A stretch of 64,000 nt of DNA from Bacteroides sp. (GCF_028690125.1 NZ_JAQVBV010000023.1:17591-81590); one strand, 5' to 3'; shown: positions 1 through 10,101, counted from the first letter of the stretch. Numbers and translations are program-made. The notes: generated by a model from the letters alone, not told the origin.

Positions 1-239
1 TAGTTGCTAAATATAGCTATGATGAATATCCTAGCAATCCGAACGGCTCCGATTACTCTATTGCAGGAGTTGCCAGCGCAGACGGACGTCATTTGGCTAT
101 TATGCCCCACTTGGAACGTGCAATCTTCCCATGGCAAAACGGCTGTTACCCTGCAGATCGCAAGAATAGTGACCAAGTAACTCCATGGATAGAAGCATTC
201 GTTAATGCTCGTAAATGGGTGGAAGAAAAAACTAAGTAA
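1..239 (+). CDS. purL: PurL C-terminus (partial)
   Basis: This is the last 78 codons of phosphoribosylformylglycinamidine synthase, read in the frame that begins at base 3; the 5' part lies outside the window. PurL makes FGAM from FGAR, glutamine and ATP in purine synthesis. The fragment is the end of the class I glutaminase domain: the segment NPNGSDYSIAGV is typical of the family, and PHLERAIFPWQ carries the His and Glu expected for the Cys-His-Glu triad of the amidotransferase. The catalytic Cys would lie upstream, out of view. A strong hairpin terminator follows 22 bases after the stop. Identification rests on recognising the conserved tail of the large single-chain PurL. Confidence 0.9.
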   Translation, partial: VAKYSYDEYPSNPNGSDYSIAGVASADGRHLAIMPHLERAIFPWQNGCYPADRKNSDQVTPWIEAFVNARKWVEEKTK

Positions 240-261
240 GCCATTCTTTCTATAAACAGAC

Positions 262-300
262 AAAGGCTGTCGCTCTTTATCGAGTGACAGCCTTTCTTTT
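262..300 (+). terminator. Rho-independent terminator after purL
   Basis: A 14-bp stem (262-275 with 282-295, one G-T pair) with a 6-base loop is followed by a C and a run of Ts. It closes the purL transcript. Confidence 0.85.
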
Positions 301-425
301 TCAAATTCCTTTCCTTCTCCTGCTCGTATTTTACAACTTAACATCTATAATTACACAGTATATACAATTTGTCACAAAATATGAAAATCCTTTTACTACA
401 AGAGCTACGTAATCTTATCTCAAAA

Positions 426-457
426 TTTGGTATTATCGGAAAAACTTTTTAATTTTG
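426..457 (+). promoter_or_regulatory. Bacteroides-type promoter for the orphan hybrid regulator
   Basis: A TTTG box (426-429), a 20-base spacer and TAATTTTG (450-457) match the Bacteroides primary-sigma pattern TTTG-N19-21-TAnnTTTG. Transcription would start near 464. That lies downstream of the longest possible ORF start at 427, so it supports translation starting at 511. Confidence 0.7.
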
Positions 458-510
458 TGACACTTTCCCCTTCAGACAAAGATTCAATAACCTCTAAAAG
501 TCCTATTTAT

Positions 511-3500
511 ATGAAAAAATGGCTTTTCCTTTTATTATTGTGTCCTATAATCTGCATGGCTCAAACCTATCAATATCTTGGAGTAGAAGATGGAATGAGC
601 AACCGACGGGTATATTGCATTCAAAAAGATAAAATCGGTTATATGTGGTTCCTCACTCACGAAGGAATAGACCGATACAATGGAAAAGAGTTCAAACAAT
701 ATAAATTAATGGATAACGGCGTAGAACTAAATTCTTTACTAAATATTAATTGGTTATATATTGACACAAAAGGTATTCTTTGGGAAATCGGAAAGAAAGG
801 AAGAATATTCTACTATGACCATATTCATGACAAGTTTGAATGTGTCTACCGATTACCGGAAGAAGAATATGGAAATTTACCGTGCCCTATCAGCTACAGT
901 TGGCTTGATGATAACAATAATATCTGGTTGTGTAATGAGAATATTATTTTTATTTACAACACATTAACCCAAGAAGTTATCCAAGTCGAAAACAAACTAA
1001 ACGAAGCAATTACCGACATCGAACAAATTGATAAAACTCATTTTTTCATCGGTACGGAAATGGGGCTTCATCATGCCAAATTAGAAAACAACACCTTGGA
1101 ACTTCTTCCTTGTGATAAATTGGACAATATCGGCATTCAAACTAATGATTTATATTTCGACCCAAAAATCCGAAAGTTATTTATTGGCACTTTCCAGCGG
1201 GGAATCATGGTGTATGATATGGAATCAAAAATGACCATACAACCACAGTATAGTCTGACCGATGTCAGTATCTCAAAGATTAAACCTTTCAACAATAAGG
1301 AGATACTAATAGCTACAGATGGTGGAGGTGTTTATAAATTGAATGTTGATAATTACAAAACTGAACCATATATTATTGCTGATTATAATAGTAACAATAA
1401 CATAAATGGCAATAGTATTAATGATATTTACATTGATGATGAAGAACGTATTTGGATGGCCAACTATCCCATAGGAATCACCGTTAGGAATAATCGCTTT
1501 TCCAGTTACAAATGGATCAAGCATTCTATCGGTAATAAACAATCTATAATCAACGATCAGGTAAATGCAATCATTGAAGATAGCGATGGCGATCTATGGT
1601 TTGGAACGAACAACGGAATAAGTCTATTGGATTCCGAAACTGGCAAATGGAGTTCCTTTCTAAGTTCTTATGAAGCAGCACAGAAAAGTAAAAATCATAT
1701 TTTCACAACTTTATGTGAAGTCAGCCCCGGCATTATCTGGGCAGCAGGCTATTCGTCGGGTATCTATGAAATTAATAAAAAGACCTTGAATACAAAATTC
1801 TTTACTCCTTCTTCGTATTCGCATGAGAACATTCGACCAGATAAATATATGCGTGATATCTATAAAGATTCAGAGGGATACATCTGGGCAGGAGGATACC
1901 ACAACCTGAAACGTATTAATATTCATACCAAAGAAATATGCCTCTATCACGGACTCAACTCTATTACTACTATTACTGAGAGAAACGAGAAAGAGATGTG
2001 GATAGGTAGTGCAAACGGACTTTATCTTTTAAACAAAGAATCCGGTAAATTCAAGTGCATTCAACTTCCGGTAGAATCAACTTATATTTATTCATTGTAT
2101 CAAACTAAAAACGGTTCTTTGTATATAGGAACAAGTGGCTCAGGATTGTTGATTTATGATCCGGACAAGAAACTCTTTAGCCATTATTATACAGAGAACT
2201 GCGCTTTGATTTCTAACAATATCTATACAATATTATCAGACGAAGACGAAGATATATTGCTAGCTACTGAAAACGGTCTGACGAGTTTCTATCCCAAACA
2301 AAAAACTTTTCACAACTGGACTAGAGAGATGGGACTGATGACTACGCATTTTAATCCTTTGTCCGGTATACTGCGCAAAAATAATAAATTCATTTTGGGA
2401 AGTGTAGATGGAGCTGTTGAATTTAGCAGAGAAATGAAGATACCCAGAACTTATTCTTCTAAAATGATTCTAAGTGACTTCAAGCTGTTTTATCAAACAA
2501 TTTATCCGGGAGATAAAGACTCTCCACTGAAAGCAGATATCAACCTGACTAAAAAGCTACAGTTGAAGTATAACCAGAACATTTTTTCACTAATGGTTTC
2601 TTCCATTAATTATGATTACCCTTCTAATATTCTTTACTCATGGAAGTTAGAAGGATTCTATGACGAATGGAGTAAACCCGGGACTGAAAATATTATCCGT
2701 TACACAAATCTAGCTCCCGGAGAATATAAACTTCGGATACGTGCAGTCTCTAATGAGGACAAGAGAATTGTACTTGGAGAACGGCAAATGGATATTGTTA
2801 TCGACCAACCTTTCTGGCTAACATTTTGGGCAATATTGATTTATACTATCGCTATAATCGGTATAGCTACTATCACATTGCGTATCCTGATTCTAAGAAA
2901 GCAACGAAAAGCTTCCGATGACAAGATACAATTCTTTATCAATACGGCACATGATATTCGAACTCCGCTAACTCTGATCAAAGCACCGATGGAGGATGTA
3001 CGTGAAAAAGAACAGTTAAGCAAAGAGGGAGTCATGAATATGAACACTGCTTTACGAAATGTAAATGCTTTATTGCGACTGACAACGAACCTCATTAATT
3101 TCGAAAGAGCAGATGTATACTCTTCGGAACTATATATTTCCGAACACGAGTTGAATACATATATGAATGACATATTCAATGCTTTCCAACCTTATGCCAA
3201 TATCAAACATATCAAATTCACGTATGAAAGTAATTTCCGGTATCTGAATGCATGGTTCGATAAAGAAAAAATGGAGTCTATCTTAAAGAATATTATTTCA
3301 AATGCACTGAAATATACTCCAGAGAATGGTTGTGTACAGATTTTCGTATCTGAAAATGATGAATTTTGGAGTGTGGAAGTGCGTGATACCGGAATTGGTA
3401 TTCCCGCTAACGAACAAAAGAACTTGTTCAGACTCCACTTCAGAGGAAGCAATGCCATCAATTCAAAGATTACCGGAAGTGGTATTGGGCTGATGCTTGT

Positions 3501-4500
3501 ATGGAAATTAGTCAAGTTACATAAAGGTAAGATAAACTTATCAAGCGTAGAAAACCAAGGATCGGTTATCAAGGTTTCTTTCCCGAAGGATAGCAAACGT
3601 TTCAGAAAGGCACACTTAGCTCTTTCAAATAAATGCCAAAAGGAAACAGTAAATACAAATACTCCTCCTGTTGGAATTTATGAGAGCATACAAAAGAAGC
3701 AAAATCCCGATCATCAGCGCATTTTAATTGTTGAGGACAATGATGAGTTGCGTAATTATCTGCTACAAACGTTATCAGAGGATTATACTATACAGACTTG
3801 TTCCAATGGCAAAGAAGCACTAACGATTATACCGGAATATAAACCGGAACTGGTGATTTCTGATATCATGATGCCCGAAATGCGAGGAGATGAGTTGTGC
3901 AATACTATTAAAAATAATATTGAAACATCACATATTCCAATTATATTATTAACTGCACTGAATAATGAAAAAGATATTTTGTCAGGGTTAAGAATCGGTG
4001 CGGATGAATATATTGTCAAACCATTCAATATTGGAATACTAAAAGCAACAGTTGCTAATTTATTAGTGAATCGTGCTCTTTTGCGAAATAAATATGGAAA
4101 TTTGGAGATGGATGAGGAGGAAGAAAATAACATTAACTGCACGAAAGATATTGATTGGAAATTCTTAGCCAATGTCAGAAAGCATGTAGAAAATAACATT
4201 GATAACTCCGGTCTCACGGTAGATGTGCTTTGTAATCTTGTTGGTATGAGCCGTACTAGTTTCTACAATAAACTCAGAGCACTCACCGATCAGGCACCGG
4301 CTGACTTTATAAAACTGATTCGGTTGAAGCGAGCTGCTCAATTGCTAAAAGAAGGAAAATATAATGTTACTGAAATATCTGAAATGGTAGGTTTTAGCGA
4401 CGTGAAATATTTCCGTGAAGTATTTAAAAAGCGTTATAATGTAAGTCCCAGCCAATATGGCAAAAGAGAGGACGCGGACAAGGAAGGAGGAGTATCTTAA
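511..4500 (+). CDS. Hybrid two-component system regulator (HTCS), orphan
   Basis: This 1329-residue one-protein signalling system has a signal peptide (MKKWLFLLLLCPIICMAQ), a periplasmic sensor made of reg_prop beta-propeller repeats and then a Y_Y_Y domain (about 690-760), and one membrane helix (about 768-793). The cytoplasmic part is HisKA (H-box AHDIRTPL, His about 814), HATPase_c (NALKYTPENG, DTGIGIP, GSGIGL), a receiver with Asp about 1118 in SDIMMPEM, and a C-terminal AraC-type helix-turn-helix. Such proteins usually sense an oligosaccharide in the periplasm and switch on a neighbouring glycan locus. No SusC/SusD or glycosidase genes adjoin this one. Two chromate-family transporter genes start 2 bases after its stop, so they are probably co-transcribed. 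Start 511 was chosen because it gives a clean signal peptide and lies after the predicted transcription start. Confidence 0.93.
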   Translation: MKKWLFLLLLCPIICMAQTYQYLGVEDGMSNRRVYCIQKDKIGYMWFLTHEGIDRYNGKEFKQYKLMDNGVELNSLLNINWLYIDTKGILWEIGKKGRIFYYDHIHDKFECVYRLPEEEYGNLPCPISYSWLDDNNNIWLCNENIIFIYNTLTQEVIQVENKLNEAITDIEQIDKTHFFIGTEMGLHHAKLENNTLELLPCDKLDNIGIQTNDLYFDPKIRKLFIGTFQRGIMVYDMESKMTIQPQYSLTDVSISKIKPFNNKEILIATDGGGVYKLNVDNYKTEPYIIADYNSNNNINGNSINDIYIDDEERIWMANYPIGITVRNNRFSSYKWIKHSIGNKQSIINDQVNAIIEDSDGDLWFGTNNGISLLDSETGKWSSFLSSYEAAQKSKNHIFTTLCEVSPGIIWAAGYSSGIYEINKKTLNTKFFTPSSYSHENIRPDKYMRDIYKDSEGYIWAGGYHNLKRINIHTKEICLYHGLNSITTITERNEKEMWIGSANGLYLLNKESGKFKCIQLPVESTYIYSLYQTKNGSLYIGTSGSGLLIYDPDKKLFSHYYTENCALISNNIYTILSDEDEDILLATENGLTSFYPKQKTFHNWTREMGLMTTHFNPLSGILRKNNKFILGSVDGAVEFSREMKIPRTYSSKMILSDFKLFYQTIYPGDKDSPLKADINLTKKLQLKYNQNIFSLMVSSINYDYPSNILYSWKLEGFYDEWSKPGTENIIRYTNLAPGEYKLRIRAVSNEDKRIVLGERQMDIVIDQPFWLTFWAILIYTIAIIGIATITLRILILRKQRKASDDKIQFFINTAHDIRTPLTLIKAPMEDVREKEQLSKEGVMNMNTALRNVNALLRLTTNLINFERADVYSSELYISEHELNTYMNDIFNAFQPYANIKHIKFTYESNFRYLNAWFDKEKMESILKNIISNALKYTPENGCVQIFVSENDEFWSVEVRDTGIGIPANEQKNLFRLHFRGSNAINSKITGSGIGLMLVWKLVKLHKGKINLSSVENQGSVIKVSFPKDSKRFRKAHLALSNKCQKETVNTNTPPVGIYESIQKKQNPDHQRILIVEDNDELRNYLLQTLSEDYTIQTCSNGKEALTIIPEYKPELVISDIMMPEMRGDELCNTIKNNIETSHIPIILLTALNNEKDILSGLRIGADEYIVKPFNIGILKATVANLLVNRALLRNKYGNLEMDEEEENNINCTKDIDWKFLANVRKHVENNIDNSGLTVDVLCNLVGMSRTSFYNKLRALTDQAPADFIKLIRLKRAAQLLKEGKYNVTEISEMVGFSDVKYFREVFKKRYNVSPSQYGKREDADKEGGVS

Positions 4501-4502
4501 GA

Positions 4503-5057
4503 ATGAACATTTATATTGAATCATTTGGAATTTTTTTTAAAATAGGCGCCTTTACCATTGGAGGAGGGTATGCGATGGTGCCGCTTATTGAGAATGAGAT
4601 TGTAACTAAGCGAAAGTGGATAACTCAGGACGACTTTATTGATTTATTGGCAATATCTCAGTCAGCTCCGGGAATCTTAGCAGTAAATATTTCAATATTT
4701 ATCGGATATAAGCTACGCGGTATTCGTGGAAGCATTGTCACGGCTTTGGGAACAATTTTACCTTCATTTATTATTATTTTGACCATCGCCTTATTCTTCC
4801 ATAGTTTCAAAGATAATTCGATTGTAGAACGTATTTTTAAAGGGATCCGTCCTGCTGTAGTGGCTTTGATTGCCGCACCGACTTTTACTATGGGAAGATC
4901 AGCAAAAATCAACCGTTACAATTTGTGGATTCCTGTCGTATCAGCATTACTGATCTGGTTGTTAGGGTTCTCTCCTATCTGGATAATTATTGCTGCCGGC
5001 TTAGGAGGTTTTCTTTGGGGAAAATTCAACTTACCTAAAGATAAGTCCAAAATATAG
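4503..5057 (+). CDS. Chromate-family transporter, half-size subunit 1
   Basis: This 184-residue hydrophobic protein is of the CHR family (chromate transporter, PF02417). It carries the N-terminal family signature GGGYAMVPLIENE, then APGILAVNISIFIGY, followed by several membrane helices. At this length it is a short-chain CHR protein. Such proteins are usually encoded in pairs that together equal one full ChrA, and the next gene is the matching half. In the family these proteins export chromate, but many homologues have no tested substrate and an anaerobic gut bacterium may use it for another anion. The gene starts 2 bases after the hybrid regulator's stop, so the two are probably coupled in translation. 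Confidence 0.88.
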   Translation: MNIYIESFGIFFKIGAFTIGGGYAMVPLIENEIVTKRKWITQDDFIDLLAISQSAPGILAVNISIFIGYKLRGIRGSIVTALGTILPSFIIILTIALFFHSFKDNSIVERIFKGIRPAVVALIAAPTFTMGRSAKINRYNLWIPVVSALLIWLLGFSPIWIIIAAGLGGFLWGKFNLPKDKSKI

Positions 5058-5089
5058 ATTGTTAAAACAACTAATTTGTAATTCAAAGC

Positions 5090-5638
5090 ATGATATATAT
5101 TCAATTATTCTATACATTTTTTAAAATCGGACTTTTTGGTTTTGGAGGAGGCTATGCTATGCTTTCCATGATTCAAGGAGAAGTAGTAACGCGCTATGAA
5201 TGGATAAGTTCGCAAGAATTTACGGATATTGTTGCTATCAGCCAAATGACTCCGGGTCCTATCGGAATCAATGCAGCTACTTATATAGGATTTACTTCTA
5301 CAGGAAGTGTTTGGGGATCTGTCATTGCTACTTTTGCCGTAGTACTCCCTTCATTTATCCTCATGCTGACAATCAGTAAATTTTTTCTAAAATATCAGAA
5401 GCATCCGGTAGTAGAATCTATCTTCAATGGTTTACGCCCGGCAGTGGTTGGTCTACTGGCTTCGGCTGCTCTTGTATTAATGAATGCAGAGAATTTTGGT
5501 TCGCCAACAAAGGACACTTACTCGTTTGTAATCAGTATCATTATCTTTTTGGTTGCTTTCATCGGGACCAGAAAGTATAAGGCCAACCCTATTTTGATGA
5601 TTATTGCTTGTGGGATAGCAGGATTACTACTTTATTAA
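5090..5638 (+). CDS. Chromate-family transporter, half-size subunit 2
   Basis: This 182-residue CHR-family membrane protein is a paralogue of the preceding gene, 32 bases downstream. The signature GGGYAMLSMIQGEVV near the N-terminus and MTPGPIGINAATYIGF are well kept, and the glycine- and proline-rich motif here is closer to canonical ChrA than the first subunit's. The two proteins probably act as a heterodimer in the inner membrane. Transcription ends at a hairpin shared with the convergent gene. Substrate is unknown; chromate is the family name rather than a demonstrated function. Confidence 0.88.
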   Translation: MIYIQLFYTFFKIGLFGFGGGYAMLSMIQGEVVTRYEWISSQEFTDIVAISQMTPGPIGINAATYIGFTSTGSVWGSVIATFAVVLPSFILMLTISKFFLKYQKHPVVESIFNGLRPAVVGLLASAALVLMNAENFGSPTKDTYSFVISIIIFLVAFIGTRKYKANPILMIIACGIAGLLLY

Positions 5639-5655
5639 ATGAAATACTAAAAATA

Positions 5656-5700
5656 AAGAATTGGCTGTACAATTAAAAGTATAGCCAATTCTTCATTTTC
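5656..5700. terminator. Bidirectional terminator between convergent genes
   Basis: A perfect 11-bp stem (5656-5666 with 5683-5693) has Ts on the right and As on the left. It can serve both the CHR operon (+) and the GHL10 gene (-). Confidence 0.8.
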
Positions 5701-5723
5701 AGTTTCTCAATAAACTATTTTTG

Positions 5724-7232
5724 TTACAGTTTTATTTTCTTGCTTACAGATTTTGATTCGTTATGAAGACGATCCAAGGCTGTTACTACATAACGATACT
5801 TTGTTTTTCCATCATCGTATGGAAGTTTATAGAAAGGACTACGGGTAATAGCTACTATATGTGAAGGGTCTTCAATATCTACCTTTTCTTTTGATCCAAA
5901 ACGATAAACCACATATTGAATTGCTTTATCCATTTCTGCATCTGCTTTTGGAGCTGTCCAGAAAAGTATACAACCATCTTCAGTCCATACTTTTTTCACT
6001 TTACGGACTTTACCCGGAGCTTTGTCATCCATAAAATCAAAGACAGGAATCAGAGCCGGATATTTATGATACTCTTGTACTAAAGCATCCCGATACTGAC
6101 CAACATTATCTACCAATGCCGCTGCATACCATTGGCAACTACCACCAATCGTTTGATAAGCACGTTGCAACGCCATTTTTCTCGGAAGCTGATTCATTGA
6201 AGGATTTTGAGGATCAGCATTTTGTACAGTATTTATCACTGACTGGCCTATAAATAACGGACGATTTTCAGAGTGTTTTGCCCACCATTTGACCAATGTT
6301 TCATAATCGGCCGCCTTATGACCTATTTCCCAATAAACCTGTGGAATATTATAATCAATCCATCCTTCACGTGCCCACAGAAGAACATCTGCATACAGGT
6401 CATCATAATTTTGTAATCCATTCGTGTTGCTACCCAAAGGATCGGATTTCTGATTACGGTAAATACCAAACGGACTCACACCGAATTTCACCCATGGTTT
6501 TATTTCACGCACTGTCTCATGAATCTTTTTAATCAATACATTGACATTACTTCTCCGCCAATCAGCTTTATTACTAAAACCACCACCATAGCGGGCAAAA
6601 CTTGCATCATCCGGAAAATCAAGTCCTTTGGCCGGATAAGGATAGAAATAATCATCCATATGGATGGCATCTACATCGTAACGAGATACTATGTCAGTGA
6701 TAATCTTACAAATATACTCACGACTTTCAGGAAGTGCCGGATCAAAAAACAGCTGGTCGCCATAAGTGACAAACCATTCAGGATGTTCATTATATATATG
6801 TGCGGGAGCTAGCTGGTTCTTTAGTGAAGTCTTTGTACGATAAGGGTTTATCCAGGCATGAAACTCCATATTCCGCTTATGACATTCTTCAATCATAAAC
6901 TGCATCGGGTCCCACATCGGAGAAGGCATCTGTCCTTGTGTACCTGTCAGGAAACGACTCCACGGTTCATATTGAGAAGCATATAATGCATCGGCTTCCG
7001 GACGTACCTGAAAGATGATTGCATTGATACCCGCTCCCTGAAGAGAATTTAACTGGCTAATCAATGTCTGCTTCAATGTCTCAGTAGGAATACCACGAAA
7101 CTGTCCGTTTACAGCCTGTATCCATGCGGCACGAAATTCTCGTTTGGGATATTTATTACCCGAAGGCACTTGTGCTTCTACTCCTACAGCCAGAAGAAGA
7201 GCAAAAAGGAAAAGATAGTTTTTCAGATTCAT
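5724..7232 (-). CDS. GHL10/DUF187 glycosidase-like secreted protein
   Basis: This 502-residue exported protein has a signal peptide (MNLKNYLFLFALLLAVGVEAQ) and a large glycosyl-hydrolase-like 10 domain (PF02638, DUF187, YngK type). It contains REFRAAWIQ, FQVRPEADALY, WDPMQFMIEECHKR, HAWINPYRT and the acidic motif DVDAIHMDDYFYPYP, which suits a TIM-barrel active site. The C-terminal 100 residues resemble a fibronectin type III module. The family is found in envelope-related glycan processing, but the substrate of this protein is not known. A second copy of the family is encoded at 12439-13896. The start is the only ATG giving a signal peptide, and a TATCTTTG promoter element lies about 30 bases upstream. 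Confidence 0.85.
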   Translation of the reverse strand: MNLKNYLFLFALLLAVGVEAQVPSGNKYPKREFRAAWIQAVNGQFRGIPTETLKQTLISQLNSLQGAGINAIIFQVRPEADALYASQYEPWSRFLTGTQGQMPSPMWDPMQFMIEECHKRNMEFHAWINPYRTKTSLKNQLAPAHIYNEHPEWFVTYGDQLFFDPALPESREYICKIITDIVSRYDVDAIHMDDYFYPYPAKGLDFPDDASFARYGGGFSNKADWRRSNVNVLIKKIHETVREIKPWVKFGVSPFGIYRNQKSDPLGSNTNGLQNYDDLYADVLLWAREGWIDYNIPQVYWEIGHKAADYETLVKWWAKHSENRPLFIGQSVINTVQNADPQNPSMNQLPRKMALQRAYQTIGGSCQWYAAALVDNVGQYRDALVQEYHKYPALIPVFDFMDDKAPGKVRKVKKVWTEDGCILFWTAPKADAEMDKAIQYVVYRFGSKEKVDIEDPSHIVAITRSPFYKLPYDDGKTKYRYVVTALDRLHNESKSVSKKIKL

Positions 7233-7260
7233 AATGTTCTTAAATCATAATAATGTGTCG

Positions 7261-7268
7261 CAAAGATA
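7261..7268 (-). promoter_or_regulatory. -7 promoter element for the GHL10 gene
   Basis: The minus strand reads TATCTTTG, matching TAnnTTTG, 29 bases before the start codon at 7232. No convincing -33 TTTG is seen. Confidence 0.45.
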
Positions 7269-7291
7269 ATACAAACTCCCGATAAATTCGT

Positions 7292-7299
7292 TAACTTTG
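7292..7299 (+). promoter_or_regulatory. -7 promoter element for uvrA
   Basis: TAACTTTG matches TAnnTTTG and lies 27 bases before the uvrA start at 7327. An AAGGAG ribosome-binding site follows at 7314-7319. The -33 box is not evident. Confidence 0.5.
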
Positions 7300-7326
7300 C
7301 CGACTACCATAAAAAAGGAGTATTTT

Positions 7327-10101
7327 ATGTCAGAAAACAAATATATCTCAATCAAGGGAGCACGGGTTAATAATCTGAAGAACATAGATGTAGATATTCC
7401 CCGCAACAAACTTGTCGTTATCACCGGGTTGTCAGGTTCAGGCAAATCATCACTCGCTTTTGACACCCTCTACGCAGAAGGACAACGCCGATACGTAGAA
7501 AGTCTTAGCAGTTATGCACGTCAGTTTTTGGGACGAATGAGTAAACCTGAATGTGATTTTATCAAAGGAATTCCTCCTGCAATTGCCATAGAACAAAAAG
7601 TAAATAGTAGAAATCCACGGTCTACCGTAGGTACTTCAACTGAAATCTACGAATATTTACGTCTGCTTTATGCCCGGGTGGGAAAGACTTATAGCCCTGT
7701 CACCGGACAAGAGGTGAAGAAACACTCAACTGAGGATATTGTCAATTGTATGCTATCCTATCCGGAAGGAGCGAGATATACTGTATTGACTCCCATACGC
7801 CTTCGCGAAAACCGTACATTACAACAACAACTGGAGATTGACCTGAAACAAGGTTTCAACAGAATCGAAGTAAACGGTGAAATGAAACGTATCGACGAGT
7901 ATACACCTGCCAAAGGTGATGACGTTTACCTCTTAGTAGACCGTATGGCTGTATCTAATACTAAGGATGCCATCAGCCGACTGACGGATTCTGCAGAAAC
8001 TGGAATGTATGAAGGTGACGGTACTTGTATTTTGCGTTTCTATCTTCCCGACGGAACCACCCAACTGCATACTTTCAGTACAAAATTTGAAGCGGATGGC
8101 ATTACTTTCGAAGAACCTAATGACCAGATGTTTTCATTTAACTCCCCAATCGGAGCTTGCCCGGTATGTGAAGGATTCGGTAAGGTTATCGGCATTGACG
8201 AACATTTGGTCATTCCCGATCGCTCTTTATCCATTTATGAGGGTGCTATCGTTTGTTGGCGCGGTGAGAAAATGGGAGAATGGAAAGAGGAACTGATTCA
8301 TAATGCGGACAAATTTAATTTCCCGATTTTCACTCCTTACTACGAACTGACAGATGAACAACGCAAGACCCTCTGGGAAGGGAATCGATATTTTCACGGT
8401 ATCAATGATTTCTTCAAGATGTTGGAAGAAAATCAATATAAGATACAATATCGGGTGATGTTGGCACGTTACCGGGGTAAAACACTATGCCCAAAATGTC
8501 ACGGTACACGTCTAAAACCGGAAGCCGGATATGTGCGGGTAGGTGAAAAGAATATCTCCGAATTAGTAGATCTGCCAATTACTGAATTAAAACAGTTTTT
8601 CGATCACTTAGAATTAAATGAACATGATAATAATGTAGCACGCCGTATCCTGATTGAGATTAATAGCCGTATCCACTTTTTAATTGATGTAGGACTGGGT
8701 TATCTGACATTAAACCGACTTAGTAATTCTCTATCGGGAGGAGAAAGCCAACGAATTAATCTGGCAACTTCACTGGGAAGTAGCCTTGTTGGCAGCCTTT
8801 ATATTCTCGATGAACCCAGTATAGGACTACATAGCCGTGATACGGACCGACTGATTCATGTCTTACGTCAGTTGCAACGTTTAGGAAATACTGTAGTAGT
8901 GGTCGAACATGATGAGGAAATTATTCGTGCTGCCGATTATATTATCGATATTGGTCCTAATGCCGGACGTTTAGGGGGAGAGGTTGTATACCAAGGCGAT
9001 ATGAAAGACCTAAAAAAAGACAGCAACAGTTACACTGTGCGTTATCTTTTAGGAGAGGAAGAAATCCCTGTTCCCAAGCATCGCCGTCCCTGGAATAATT
9101 ATATTGAGTTGAAAGGTGCACGTGAAAATAATCTGAAAGGGGTCAATGTACGTTTTCCATTAAATGTGATGACAGTTGTTACAGGTGTTTCCGGTTCAGG
9201 AAAAAGTACATTAGTACGTGATATCTTTTACCGGGCACTAAAACGTGAACTTGACGAATGCAGTGATCGCCCCGGAGAATTCTCATCTATAGGAGGTAGT
9301 TTACGCGATTTGAAGAATATAGAATTTGTGGACCAGAATCCAATTGGCAAATCATCCCGTTCAAATCCGGTTACTTATCTCAAAGCATACGATGAAATAC
9401 GTAAACTATGGGCAGAACAACCTTTAGCTAAACAAATGGGGTATACAGCGGGATTTTTCAGTTTCAACAACGAGGGAGGACGTTGCGAAGAATGTAAAGG
9501 TGATGGAACCATTACAGTAGAAATGCAATTTATGGCAGACTTGGTATTGGAGTGCGAATCCTGCCATGGAAAGCGTTTTAAAGCAGACACACTGGAAGTT
9601 AAATTTCAGGATAAGAGTATTTATGATGTATTAGAGATGACTGTAAATCAGGCTATCGAATTCTTTACAGAACATGAACAAAAGAAGATTGTTAAAAAGC
9701 TTCTTCCTTTGCAAGATGTAGGGTTGGGATATATCAAATTAGGACAATCTTCCTCTACTCTATCGGGTGGTGAAAACCAACGCGTGAAACTTGCATTTTA
9801 TTTAAGCCAGGAAAAAGCTGATCCAACTATGTTTATATTTGACGAACCTACTACCGGATTGCATTTCCACGATATTCGCAAACTATTGGATGCTTTCGAT
9901 GCTCTAATCCGTCGCGGACACAGTATTGTAATCATTGAACATAATATGGATGTTATCAAATGTGCGGATTATGTAATTGATCTGGGACCGGAAGGTGGTG
10001 ATAAAGGAGGAAATATTGTAGTAGTAGGCACTCCAGAAGAAGTTGCCGCATACGGAGCAAGCTATACCGGACAGTTTCTGAAAGAAAAAATGAATCAATA
10101 A
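7327..10101 (+). CDS. uvrA: Excinuclease ABC subunit A
   Basis: UvrA (924 residues) is the damage-recognition ATPase of nucleotide excision repair; it loads UvrB on DNA. Two ABC ATPase modules are visible. The first has Walker A GLSGSGKSS (about residue 34) with signature LSGGESQR, and the second has GVSGSGKST with LSGGENQR. Zinc-binding CxxC pairs include CPVC, CPKC, and CEEC with CESC. Family motifs such as YAEGQRRYVESLSSYARQFL and the length (E. coli protein 940) agree. Start 7327 was chosen over an in-frame ATG ten codons earlier because a good AAGGAG site sits 7 bases before it and the earlier ATG lies at the promoter. An inverted repeat begins at the stop codon. Confidence 0.97.
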   Translation: MSENKYISIKGARVNNLKNIDVDIPRNKLVVITGLSGSGKSSLAFDTLYAEGQRRYVESLSSYARQFLGRMSKPECDFIKGIPPAIAIEQKVNSRNPRSTVGTSTEIYEYLRLLYARVGKTYSPVTGQEVKKHSTEDIVNCMLSYPEGARYTVLTPIRLRENRTLQQQLEIDLKQGFNRIEVNGEMKRIDEYTPAKGDDVYLLVDRMAVSNTKDAISRLTDSAETGMYEGDGTCILRFYLPDGTTQLHTFSTKFEADGITFEEPNDQMFSFNSPIGACPVCEGFGKVIGIDEHLVIPDRSLSIYEGAIVCWRGEKMGEWKEELIHNADKFNFPIFTPYYELTDEQRKTLWEGNRYFHGINDFFKMLEENQYKIQYRVMLARYRGKTLCPKCHGTRLKPEAGYVRVGEKNISELVDLPITELKQFFDHLELNEHDNNVARRILIEINSRIHFLIDVGLGYLTLNRLSNSLSGGESQRINLATSLGSSLVGSLYILDEPSIGLHSRDTDRLIHVLRQLQRLGNTVVVVEHDEEIIRAADYIIDIGPNAGRLGGEVVYQGDMKDLKKDSNSYTVRYLLGEEEIPVPKHRRPWNNYIELKGARENNLKGVNVRFPLNVMTVVTGVSGSGKSTLVRDIFYRALKRELDECSDRPGEFSSIGGSLRDLKNIEFVDQNPIGKSSRSNPVTYLKAYDEIRKLWAEQPLAKQMGYTAGFFSFNNEGGRCEECKGDGTITVEMQFMADLVLECESCHGKRFKADTLEVKFQDKSIYDVLEMTVNQAIEFFTEHEQKKIVKKLLPLQDVGLGYIKLGQSSSTLSGGENQRVKLAFYLSQEKADPTMFIFDEPTTGLHFHDIRKLLDAFDALIRRGHSIVIIEHNMDVIKCADYVIDLGPEGGDKGGNIVVVGTPEEVAAYGASYTGQFLKEKMNQ

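Noticed and set aside
427..510. Longer N-terminus of the orphan regulator
   Set aside because: The start would be inside the predicted promoter and before the signal peptide; ATG 511 fits better.
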